Shown piece by piece: positions 10,508 through 19,534 of a stretch of DNA of 64,000 bases. How positions within the stretch are numbered: the stretch's first letter is position 1; each line of letters begins with the position of its first letter. Under the pieces are notes generated by a model. The model saw only the letters and a program-made list of their open reading frames with translations, had not been told where the DNA came from and ran no database searches. The DNA lies in NCBI GenBank assembly GCA_002104945.1, contig MCFH01000021.1:1-64000 (forward strand), written 5' to 3'. Position numbers and translations under genes: made by a program. The DNA comes from Piromyces finnis (lineage: Eukaryota > Neocallimastigomycota > Neocallimastigomycetes > Neocallimastigales > Neocallimastigaceae).

Positions 10508-11111
10508 TGTAATGCTGACACAGAAAGAATAGATTAGGATATCTATTCTATTACAATAACACAAAATTTAAAATAAAATAAAAAATTGTTTTATTAAAAA
10601 TATCTTTTATTATAATAGAAATTTTATTAATAACAATTACATCGATAAAATGATGAAAAATATCTTCTATTTATATTTTTCCTAAATACATTTATATTAT
10701 ATTATAACTATTTATTTCTTATATATTATTATTTAAAATCTACACTAAAATCTTAATTATTAATAAATATTTAAACTATAACTATTTTTAGTAAAATACA
10801 ATTGGCAATTCAAATTAAGTACTATTCAATTTGAATATGTGCCCATGTATTATTGATATATTAATCATTTATTATTTATTTATTTCTATGAAAAAACAAT
10901 ACTAAAACTAGGGATTTAAATTGAGAATATTAATTTACTTGTTAAACATTAAAAATAAATTAATAATTTATTTTGTTTTAAACTTTAATTATTAATAAAT
11001 AAATTATGTCTCATTTTCTTTTTCTGAATATAATTTGTGTAACTTAAACAATAATACTTGTGGCTTAAGTTACATTAAAGATATCAAACAGAGGCGTTTG
11101 ATATCTTTACA
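10508..11111 (-). repeat. LTR-B copy in tandem unit 2
   Basis: This is 604 bp with the same ends as 451-1054 and the E2 LTRs. It is followed by the 184-bp segment and not by a TTTAG duplication, so it belongs to the recombined array rather than to an independent insertion. Confidence 0.85.
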
Positions 11112-11306
11112 GTCAACCAATATTTAATATCCCAATTATTTATACTATTCAACTTGACTATTCCTAATTATTTTATTCTTATATTAAATAAATAATTTAA
11201 CAACCTTATTATTATACTATACTAACCTTTTTATTATTTACTACTACTAAACTAACAACTAGTTATTAACCAAACTAATATATTTTTATTATTACTGTAA
11301 CGAATC

Positions 11307-12383
11307 TGATGCGTTGACCGATATATTTTTGAATAATATAATATTTTTAATAAATAATAAATTCTAATATTTATGATGAAACAATAAATTTAAAATAAAA
11401 TAAAATATGTTTTATAATTAACAAATAAATCACTCAAAAACTCGAAAATAAACTCTTTTTATTATGTTTAAATTATCTCTTTATTATATTTATAATTTAT
11501 TTATTGTCTATTTATTGTCCCCCCCTTTATAAAGAAGAATTTTATCTTCCTTTTATACATTTTCATTTATTACATGTATTATTATTTTTAACTATTAAAT
11601 GTTATTATTACTATTGTTATTATTTATTAAAATTAAAAGAATAAATTAAAATTATGTCTTAGTATTATAAAATATTATAGAATATTACTTATTTGATTTT
11701 CTTATTACTTCAAAATGTTTAAATTTAGAAAAATTATTATAAATTATCATTGACTATCATTAAATGTATAATACCTTGAATAAAATAATTAAAATTTAAA
11801 ATTAAAATAATATTAAAATAAAATTAAAATGAAATTAAAATATTAAAAGTATCAATTATTATAAACACTCATTTTATACAGAAACATAAAAGAGTTCTGT
11901 ATTTTATCTTTGAAATTGTTATTATTGTTCTATTTCCAGGCTTTAAATTAATCACTTTTAGTAATAATTACTCAGTTATTTATTTGTTAATTTATATATA
12001 TAAGTTTGAAAGAATTTCTAAAGAACACTTGGATAAAACACTAGAATTAATAATTTAATGTATATCATTTTATTTTTTTAGTTTATTTATTCATTTTTAT
12101 TTACTTATTATTATTTTATTATTTTAATACATTTTTGGATTGAGTCGTTTTATTTTATTTAATAATTTATTTTATTATTATCTCTATTAAGTCGTTTTTA
12201 TTCATAATTTATTATTTAATAAAGAGAATATTATTTATTTAAAAGAAAGGGTTATATTTCCATAAAATTATTATTTATTCATTTTTAAGGGTTATTATCT
12301 TTTATTTTTATTATAAGTCGCTATGGGTTAAGTCGTGTTTATTCGGCTAGTTTTTATTACGTTTTTATTTGAGTAGCGTATCA
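11307..12383. repeat. Solo LTR-D inside the E3 5' LTR
   Basis: This 1077-bp copy matches 1250-2326. It is flanked by AATC at 11303-11306 and 12384-12387. The insertion point is 17 nt upstream of the A-box-like TGTC of LTR-C. Confidence 0.77.
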
Positions 12384-12664
12384 AATCTATTAGAAAATTA
12401 ATATTGTCTTAATGGTTAGTATTTAAGACATTAATCTGGATCACTCGGGTTCGACTCACACCTTGATCCAAAATTTATTTTAAATTATTTATTTAACAAT
12501 TTAATTTATGACTCATAGAAACTTATAGAACTTATTCGAAAAAGAAAAAGTTCGAATATTCGAAAAATTAAATATTTTATGTATTTTTATCACGAGATTC
12601 ATTTTATGTAATTTTTAATTAATTTAAAGAATAATTTAGAAAGAAAATTTAATTTTTAATTTAG
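12384..12664 (+). repeat. Middle part of the E3 5' LTR (LTR-C)
   Basis: This is the LTR-C segment from AATC to TTTAG. It contains the tRNA-like module (A-box stretch from 12405, B box at 12448-12457). It ends at the E2 insertion; TTTAG is repeated on the other side at 19037-19041. Confidence 0.85.
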
Positions 12665-13268
12665 TGTAATGCTGACACAGAAAGAATAGATTAGGATATC
12701 TATTCTATTACAATAACACAAAATTTAAAATAAAATAAAAAATTGTTTTATTAAAAATATCTTTTATTATAATAGAAATTTTATTAATAACAATTACATC
12801 GATAAAATGATGAAAAATATCTTCTATTTATATTTTTCCTAAATACATTTATATTATATTATAACTATTTATTTCTTATATATTATTATTTAAAATCTAC
12901 ACTAAAATCTTAATTATTAATAAATATTTAAACTATAACTATTTTTAGTAAAATACAATTGGCAATTCAAATTAAGTACTATTCAATTTGAATATGTGCC
13001 CATGTATTATTGATATATTAATCATTTATTATTTATTTATTTCTATGAAAAAACAATACTAAAACTAGGGATTTAAATTGAGAATATTAATTTACTTGTT
13101 AAACATTAAAAATAAATTAATAATTTATTTTGTTTTAAACTTTAATTATTAATAAATAAATTATGTCTCATTTTCTTTTTCTGAATATAATTTGTGTAAC
13201 TTAAACAATAATACTTGTGGCTTAAGTTACATTAAAGATATCAAACAGAGGCGTTTGATATCTTTACA
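12665..13268 (-). repeat. E2 3' LTR (LTR-B)
   Basis: In sense it starts with an exceptional 14-bp palindrome (stem TAAAGATATCAAAC, 6-nt loop). A second hairpin follows (TGTAACTTAA paired with TTAAGTTACA). The purine stretch TTAGAGAGAGAGAT lies immediately upstream in sense and serves as the polypurine tract. Confidence 0.9.
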
Positions 13269-13304
13269 ATCTCTCTCTCTAAGTCGAGCTCCTGCGAGAT
13301 TAAT

Positions 13305-16300
13305 TTATAAGGAATCTTTTCTCGAAGGAATTTCAATTACAAATGGTTGGTATCTGTGCTTGATTAGATTACCAACTTTATTCTTTCTAATTTTCATGGA
13401 GGAGTCGTTCGACTTATATTTTGACTTTTTAGAGTTTCTTTCAAACTCTTGTATTAATTGTTTATCTGGAATCTGATCTTCAGAAATCCAAGTGGATTTG
13501 TCAAATCCTTTCCATGATAACTTATAAAATGTTTCACCATTAACAGATTTCATCTTTTCAATTTTCTCTGGAATTTTTTCAATTAAATCTGTGTTAAGGT
13601 GAATGTTCCTCTTCCTACGATTAGACCTGTCGTTAAACTTGTTTTCAAAGTATGGTTCTAACAATGAAACATGAAAGACTGGATGACATCTCATTGTCTT
13701 TGGAAGTTTCAATTTGAAAGCGAGAGAACTAACTTTTTCAATTATCTCAAATGGGCCAAGCATTTGAGGTGCTAATTTTCTCTTTAGGTTAGTTCCAGGA
13801 GAATCTTTCAATAACCATACTTTCTTTCCCACTTCGAACTCCGGGGGAATCATTCTCTTCATATCGGCATATTTCTTATATGTTTCTTTTGCTTTTTCTA
13901 AGTTTTCTTTTAATAATTTAAAGTTTTCATTCATATCAATTACTCTTTGTTCAGCTCTACTAGGTCTATCATTAGCCGGGATTTCCAAGCTGAACTTTGG
14001 ATGAAAACCATAATTAGCAAAGAATGGGGATTGATTTATAGATTGTTGTAAAGTATTATTATATGCAAATTCAGCAAATGGGATAAGATCAACCCAGTTA
14101 TTCTGCTTTTTATTTATAAAACAACGGAAATATTGTTCTAATATGCCGTTCACCCTCTCCGTTTGACCATCTGTCTGCGGATGGTTGGCAGTTGATAATG
14201 AATGATTGATATTAAGAAGGTCACAAAGTCTTGACCAAAAGTCAGAAGTAAATTGCGAGCCTCTATCAGAAATGATGGAATCAGGAAGACCATGCAAACG
14301 GAAGACATTAGCAATAAAAGCATCAGCAGCAATCGAAGCAGTAGGAAGACAACGTAAAGGAATGGCGTGAGCAAATTTAGTAAATCTATCGACAACAACC
14401 ATGAGAGTTGTCATATCTCTGGACTTAGGAAGATCAACAATAAAATCAATAGAAATATCAGACCAGGGCCTACTGGGAGTGTCCAAAGGGGATAACAATC
14501 CATAAGGCTTATGTCTGGGGACTTTGGATTTGCAACAAGTCACGCAAGATTTGATAAAAGATTTAACGTCTGAATGAAACCTTGGCCACCAAAAGTTTCT
14601 GGAAATCAGTTCAGTGGTTTTCTTAATACCGAAATGACCAGCAGCAACAGAATCATGATGAAGTTCCAAAACTCTTGTCCTAAGAGATTTAGGAACATAA
14701 ATAAGATTATTATATAACAAAAATCCTTCGTTATCAATAATAACTTTATCAATATTTTTAATAGGTGCATTACATGCAGAACCATTCATTTTAAATTGGA
14801 CAATAGAATTATACAAATCGTCATTTTTAAGTTCTAATAAAATAGAATCGATTAACGGTTTGTTATCGCTATGATGAAACGAAATAGTAAGACAAGAAAC
14901 ATCAGAATTAATATTATTCTCTAAATGGTCACTTCTACGAGACAGGATATCAGGCTTACCGGATTTCTTTCCAGCTCTATAAATGAGTTTAAAATCAAAT
15001 CTGGATAAGAACAAATTCCATCTAATTTGTCTCTGAGATAACATTTCAGGTTTTCTAGGAAATGTTAAATTCTTGTGATCAGTATAAATTATGAACGGAT
15101 GGCGTGCACCTTCTAAATAATGACGCCATTCTTCAAGAGCAACTACAATAGCTAAAAGTTCCTTGTCATATATAGGATAGTTTCTTTGACAACTCGTCAA
15201 ACTTTTAGAAAGAAATGCAATAGGATGTAATTTGCCATCAAATTCTTGAGAGAGAATAGCACCGACAGCATAATTACTAGCATCAGTTTCTACAATAAAT
15301 TGTTTATTACTATCCGCATGTTTTAGAATAGGAGCTGACGTGAACAGAGATTTTAATAAAATAAAAGCGTCCTGATCTTCTTTCACCCAGTTAAAAGCAA
15401 CATTCTTTCTAGTGAGTTTGTGAAGAGGGTTTGCAATTTTAGCAAAGTCTTTAATAAAAATTCTGTAATAGTTGCATAAACCAATAAAAGACTGAACCTC
15501 TTTAACATTCTTGGGAACCGGCCAATCGAGAATTGCTTTAATTTTATTCTCATCCATTTGCAATCCATCCTTTGAAATGACATAACCAAGAAAAGTGGTT
15601 TTCTCAACATCAAACTCACATTTTTCTAATTTAACATAAAGATTATTTTCAAGTAGTTTCTTAAGTACCTTTTTAACATGCTCATGATGTTCTTCGATAT
15701 TATTAGAATAAATAAGAATATCATCAATATATGAGATAACAAAATCGTCTAAATAGTCACTAAGGACATCGTTAATGAAGTGTTGAAAAGTTGCAGGTGC
15801 ATTCTTTAATCCAAAAGGCATAACCAGATATTCAAAATGACCATACCTAGTACGAAAAGCCGTTTTGTATTCGTCACCTTCTTTAATACGAACAAGATTA
15901 TAAGCGGATTTAAGGTCTAATTTGGTAAAAATCTTAGCATTTTTCACCCTATCCAAAAGGTCACTTATTAAAGGTAAAGGATATGAATTACGAATTGTAA
16001 TATTATTCAACCTTCTATAATCAATACAAAGTCTTAAGGAACCGTCCTTCTTTTTAACAAACAAAATTGGGGCACCAGCAGGAGACGATGATTTCCTAAT
16101 AAAACCTTTATTTAAATTTTCATCTATATACTTTTTAAGTTCCTCTCTTTCAACTTCAGTTAATGGATACAAGGGTCCATAAAATAAAGTTGAATCATCC
16201 TTAAGTTTGATTTCACAATCATAAGGTCTATGAGGAGGTAACACTTCACAATTTTTTTCGTTAAACACTTCACTAAATTCTAAATATTGGGTTGGTACGG

Positions 16301-17894
16301 CGACCAATTTATCTTTATTAATATTCTTTTCATTATTATTATTACTACATGATTCATTATCATTATTACATGTTTCATTAATTTTCGTTACAATACATTT
16401 AACTTTTTTATTAAAACTAATATATTCATCATCGCTGTCATCTTCATCATTAATGGTTCTAACAAGGCGGCCTTTAACATATTCTTTTTCTTCATGGTTT
16501 GGGACGGAGGAATCTACTTTCGGTTTTTTGGTTAAGCTTCGGTCGAGAACATCATGATCTAATTGATCATTCTTGGACTTCTTTCTTGGTTTTCTTTTTC
16601 TTTTACCTTTGTTACAGTGTCTGGCACAATAACCAGAACTAAAAGCGATTTTCTTAGAGTCATAGAAAGCATTTGGATTATGCTTCTTTATCCACGGCAA
16701 ACCAAGAATAACATCAACACCGGGGACTTGTAATCCATAAAGTTGAATTACTTCGAAGTGATTTTTGCAACGGAGCATGCACTTCTCAGTCCTTTCCCAA
16801 ACACTAACAACTCCATCACTAACACCTGAAACACGGAATGGTTCCACTTTTTCCAAATTAATACCAAGTTCTTCAGCAAGACTTGGATTAATGAAATTTA
16901 ATTCAGAACCGGAATCAATTAAAACCTTAATCTTAACTTCCGAAACTTCATTGGTACTCAAGTAAAAGTCCACAAGGTTTAAATCACTTTTCACTCCCTT
17001 GACTCCAACTTTGTAAATTTTTGGATTAACAATTTTTGGAGTCCTTTCTTTCACAATTCTTAACACTTTTCTGGGCTTTACTCTATTAGGACAATTAAAT
17101 TTTAAATGTCCTGGTTGTTTACAAAGAAAACATAACCCCTTTTTCTTTTCTTCTTCAAAGTTGTCTATGTTTTCATTGTAATTTTTACTTGATCCTTGGA
17201 TATTCACATACCTTTTGCGTTTATTTTCTCTACTAATTCTAAATACATCCACATCCATAGGATCGTTAGCCCTTCTACCATTAAAATAAAATTCACTTAG
17301 AGAATTCCTTTTCATCATATCTTCAACTAAAATAGTTGAAGAAATCAATTGTTCAATTGAAGTTGGGTTTGATTCAATGAAAGCCAACTTCTCCCTAAGT
17401 GGTGGTAATAAACCTTTCAGAAACATGTAGATTTTTGCGCTGTCATTAAAGCTTGAATTTTGGCTAATACGTTGAAACTCGGTAATGTAATCTAATACCT
17501 GACCAAGTTTCCTTTGGCGAAGATTATCTAATTTACCGTTAGCTACAACGGTATCGTATCTATAACTGCCAAAATTAGCCTTCAACCTATCTACAAATTC
17601 ATCATAATGGTTTAAAACCCCACTATTATTCTTCATCAACACTGAAGCCCATTCCAAAGGTTTACCAGAGAAGTATGATATAACGAAGTCGACCTTGACT
17701 CGATCTGTATTATACAGTGTCGGTCGAGTACGAAATACCAACTCAACTCTGGTTAAAAATCCATCCAATTCTCTTTGTTTACCAGAAAATATCGGTGGAG
17801 CATTAATAATGTTCCCCGAATTCCCAGAAACACCCACAGTCCTATCACCCATCTCTAAATTTAAATTTTCAAACTCACTAATTAAGTCCTCCAA
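13305..17894 (-). CDS. E2 Gag-Pol polyprotein with C-terminal chromodomain-like region
   Basis: This 1529-aa single-frame polyprotein is of the type used by Tf1-like chromoviruses. Order: retrotransposon Gag domain (about 35-190); CCHC knuckle CFLCKQPGHLKFNC (255-268); aspartic protease with LIDSGSELN (DSG at 327-329); reverse transcriptase with YIDD near 722; RNase H (ETDAS); integrase zinc region (HHDSVAAGHFG..CVTCC) and DDE core ending HPQTDGQTERVN near 1238. A C-terminal segment (about 1440-1510) contains FYKLSWKGFDKSTW, which resembles a diverged chromodomain. Gag and Pol share a frame, so no frameshift is needed, unlike E1, E5 and E7. All catalytic motifs are present. Confidence 0.94.
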   Translation of the reverse strand: MEDLISEFENLNLEMGDRTVGVSGNSGNIINAPPIFSGKQRELDGFLTRVELVFRTRPTLYNTDRVKVDFVISYFSGKPLEWASVLMKNNSGVLNHYDEFVDRLKANFGSYRYDTVVANGKLDNLRQRKLGQVLDYITEFQRISQNSSFNDSAKIYMFLKGLLPPLREKLAFIESNPTSIEQLISSTILVEDMMKRNSLSEFYFNGRRANDPMDVDVFRISRENKRKRYVNIQGSSKNYNENIDNFEEEKKKGLCFLCKQPGHLKFNCPNRVKPRKVLRIVKERTPKIVNPKIYKVGVKGVKSDLNLVDFYLSTNEVSEVKIKVLIDSGSELNFINPSLAEELGINLEKVEPFRVSGVSDGVVSVWERTEKCMLRCKNHFEVIQLYGLQVPGVDVILGLPWIKKHNPNAFYDSKKIAFSSGYCARHCNKGKRKRKPRKKSKNDQLDHDVLDRSLTKKPKVDSSVPNHEEKEYVKGRLVRTINDEDDSDDEYISFNKKVKCIVTKINETCNNDNESCSNNNNEKNINKDKLVAVPTQYLEFSEVFNEKNCEVLPPHRPYDCEIKLKDDSTLFYGPLYPLTEVEREELKKYIDENLNKGFIRKSSSPAGAPILFVKKKDGSLRLCIDYRRLNNITIRNSYPLPLISDLLDRVKNAKIFTKLDLKSAYNLVRIKEGDEYKTAFRTRYGHFEYLVMPFGLKNAPATFQHFINDVLSDYLDDFVISYIDDILIYSNNIEEHHEHVKKVLKKLLENNLYVKLEKCEFDVEKTTFLGYVISKDGLQMDENKIKAILDWPVPKNVKEVQSFIGLCNYYRIFIKDFAKIANPLHKLTRKNVAFNWVKEDQDAFILLKSLFTSAPILKHADSNKQFIVETDASNYAVGAILSQEFDGKLHPIAFLSKSLTSCQRNYPIYDKELLAIVVALEEWRHYLEGARHPFIIYTDHKNLTFPRKPEMLSQRQIRWNLFLSRFDFKLIYRAGKKSGKPDILSRRSDHLENNINSDVSCLTISFHHSDNKPLIDSILLELKNDDLYNSIVQFKMNGSACNAPIKNIDKVIIDNEGFLLYNNLIYVPKSLRTRVLELHHDSVAAGHFGIKKTTELISRNFWWPRFHSDVKSFIKSCVTCCKSKVPRHKPYGLLSPLDTPSRPWSDISIDFIVDLPKSRDMTTLMVVVDRFTKFAHAIPLRCLPTASIAADAFIANVFRLHGLPDSIISDRGSQFTSDFWSRLCDLLNINHSLSTANHPQTDGQTERVNGILEQYFRCFINKKQNNWVDLIPFAEFAYNNTLQQSINQSPFFANYGFHPKFSLEIPANDRPSRAEQRVIDMNENFKLLKENLEKAKETYKKYADMKRMIPPEFEVGKKVWLLKDSPGTNLKRKLAPQMLGPFEIIEKVSSLAFKLKLPKTMRCHPVFHVSLLEPYFENKFNDRSNRRKRNIHLNTDLIEKIPEKIEKMKSVNGETFYKLSWKGFDKSTWISEDQIPDKQLIQEFERNSKKSKYKSNDSSMKIRKNKVGNLIKHRYQPFVIEIPSRKDSL

Positions 17895-18087
17895 CGTTAA
17901 ATATAAAACAAAATATAAAAAATGTTTTCTTACTACTGTTTCAAGTAAGTAATTTTTTTTTTTTTTTTTAAAAGAAAAAACTATTTCTACAAAAACGATG
18001 TTAGTTAATACAAAAGTTATTCAAACTCGATCTGTTATACAGTGTCGAACAAGTTTTGTATTATATAATAATAATATTAATCAGAGT

Positions 18088-18125
<38 letters not shown>

Positions 18126-18432
18126 CTTCTGCTAGGGTAGCAACAAAGTTTCTTCAATACTCTCTTGAACCAAGGTAGCAACAAAGTTTCTTCAATACTC
18201 TCTTGAACCAAGGTAGCAACAAAGTTTCTTCAATACTCTCTTGAACTAAGGTAGCAACAAAGTTTCTTCAATAATCTCTTGAACCAAGGTAGCAACAAAG
18301 TTTCTTCAATAATCTCTTGAACCAAGGTAGCAACAAAATTTCTTCAATAATCTCTTGAACCAAGGTAGCAACAAAGTTTCTTCGGGCGGTAGATATCCTA
18401 ACGTACTCTTGAAGTAGTTAGGTAATTGTTAT
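17895..18432 (-). other. E2 5' leader
   Basis: This is 538 bp of non-coding leader between the 5' LTR and gag. It holds T homopolymers (17949-17969 and about 18083-18120) and the 38-bp tandem repeat listed separately. Homopolymer lengths may be inexact in the assembly. Confidence 0.7.
18135..18383 (-). repeat. 38-bp tandem repeat, about 6.5 copies, in the E2 leader
   Basis: The unit begins GGTAGCAACAAAGTTTCTTC on the + strand and continues through CTCTTGAACCAA. Copies differ by single changes (ATACTCTC or ATAATCTC, one GAACTAA). The last copy breaks off at TTCGGGCGG. There are no spacers, so it is a plain tandem array. It lies in the transcribed leader, where it could form repeated RNA motifs. 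Confidence 0.9.
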
Positions 18433-19036
18433 TGTAATGCTGACACAGAAAGAATAGATTAGGATATCTATTCTATTACAATAACACAAAATTTAAAATA
18501 AAATAAAAAATTGTTTTATTAAAAATATCTTTTATTATAATAGAAATTTTATTAATAACAATTACATCGATAAAATGATGAAAAATATCTTCTATTTATA
18601 TTTTTCCTAAATACATTTATATTATATTATAACTATTTATTTCTTATATATTATTATTTAAAATCTACACTAAAATCTTAATTATTAATAAATATTTAAA
18701 CTATAACTATTTTTAGTAAAATACAATTGGCAATTCAAATTAAGTACTATTCAATTTGAATATGTGCCCATGTATTATTGATATATTAATCATTTATTAT
18801 TTATTTATTTCTATGAAAAAACAATACTAAAACTAGGGATTTAAATTGAGAATATTAATTTACTTGTTAAACATTAAAAATAAATTAATAATTTATTTTG
18901 TTTTAAACTTTAATTATTAATAAATAAATTATGTCTCATTTTCTTTTTCTGAATATAATTTGTGTAACTTAAACAATAATACTTGTGGCTTAAGTTACAT
19001 TAAAGATATCAAACAGAGGCGTTTGATATCTTTACA
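18433..19036 (-). repeat. E2 5' LTR (LTR-B)
   Basis: This 604-bp copy has the same ends as the 3' LTR. It is followed on the + strand by the TTTAG duplication and the remainder of LTR-C. Confidence 0.92.
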
Positions 19037-19274
19037 TTTAGCCACATCAGATTTAGAAAAAGTATAAATAGAAGTGATGTGAATCAAAAATTAAATAGTT
19101 GTGTTTTTATTAACTTTTAAATTTAAATCTTTATTTTTAAAAAAATTTAATAATAATAAAAAATTATTTTAAATAAATAAATTTATTGACTTATAGGGAA
19201 TACAAAATTTATTTTTCTATATAAATATTATTAATTCCTACATTAATAAATTCTTTATATAGAAACTCGTTACA
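19037..19274 (+). repeat. Last part of the E3 5' LTR (LTR-C)
   Basis: It starts at the duplicated TTTAG and ends CTCGTTACA. It matches 24323-24559, with one extra A in a poly-A run. The sequence just across the LTR boundary forms GTTACAA, 12 nt, TTGTAAC, a small inverted repeat at the expected primer-binding position. Confidence 0.87.
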
Positions 19275-19534
19275 ATAAAAACACCAGTTGTAACATATTC
19301 CCTTTACCTTAATTAATTTGTTTATTTTTTAAAAAAAAAAAAAATTTTTTTTAACTTATTGAAACCTTCCTGAATTTTCTTGGACTCTTTTGAACCCTCT
19401 CTTGGACTCTCTTTTGAACTCTTTTGGACTCTCTTGGATTCTCTTGGATTCTTTTGGATTCTTTTGGATTCTTTTGGATTTATTATACTGATTAAATTAA
19501 ATTAAAATTAGATATTATAAATAAAATAAAGAAA
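19275..19534 (+). other. E3 5' leader
   Basis: This is a 260-bp leader without a clear tRNA-type primer site. A degenerate 11-12 bp tandem repeat based on CTCTTTTGGATT fills about 19378-19480, a second example of tandem repeats in a chromovirus leader here. Confidence 0.65.

Larger units (their letters stand above)
10227..12383. repeat. Tandem unit 2 (2157 bp)
   Basis: This repeats the organisation of 170-2326: LTR-C segment (10227-10507), LTR-B (10508-11111), 184-bp segment (11112-11295), LTR-C tip (11296-11306) and LTR-D (11307-12383). Every sub-boundary falls at the same offset as in unit 1. The pre-insertion site of E1 is the junction of units 1 and 2. Confidence 0.87.
12665..19036 (-). 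mobile_element. E2: full-length Ty3/Gypsy chromovirus
   Basis: E2 is 6372 bp with 604-bp LTRs (12665-13268 and 18433-19036) and a perfect 5-bp target duplication TTTAG (12660-12664 and 19037-19041). The empty site survives in the LTR-C copy near 24325. One long gag-pol frame is intact. The leader holds a 38-bp tandem repeat and long T runs. No tRNA-type TGG primer site follows the 5' LTR. In sense, the leader sequence TTAGGATATCTA can pair with TAGATATCCTAA in the LTR, which may point to unusual priming. The LTRs look identical by eye, so insertion is recent. Confidence 0.93.

Noticed and set aside
18135-18383. Regular direct repeats resembling a CRISPR array
   Set aside because: The 38-bp units are contiguous with no unique spacers, and they lie in the leader of a eukaryotic retrotransposon.
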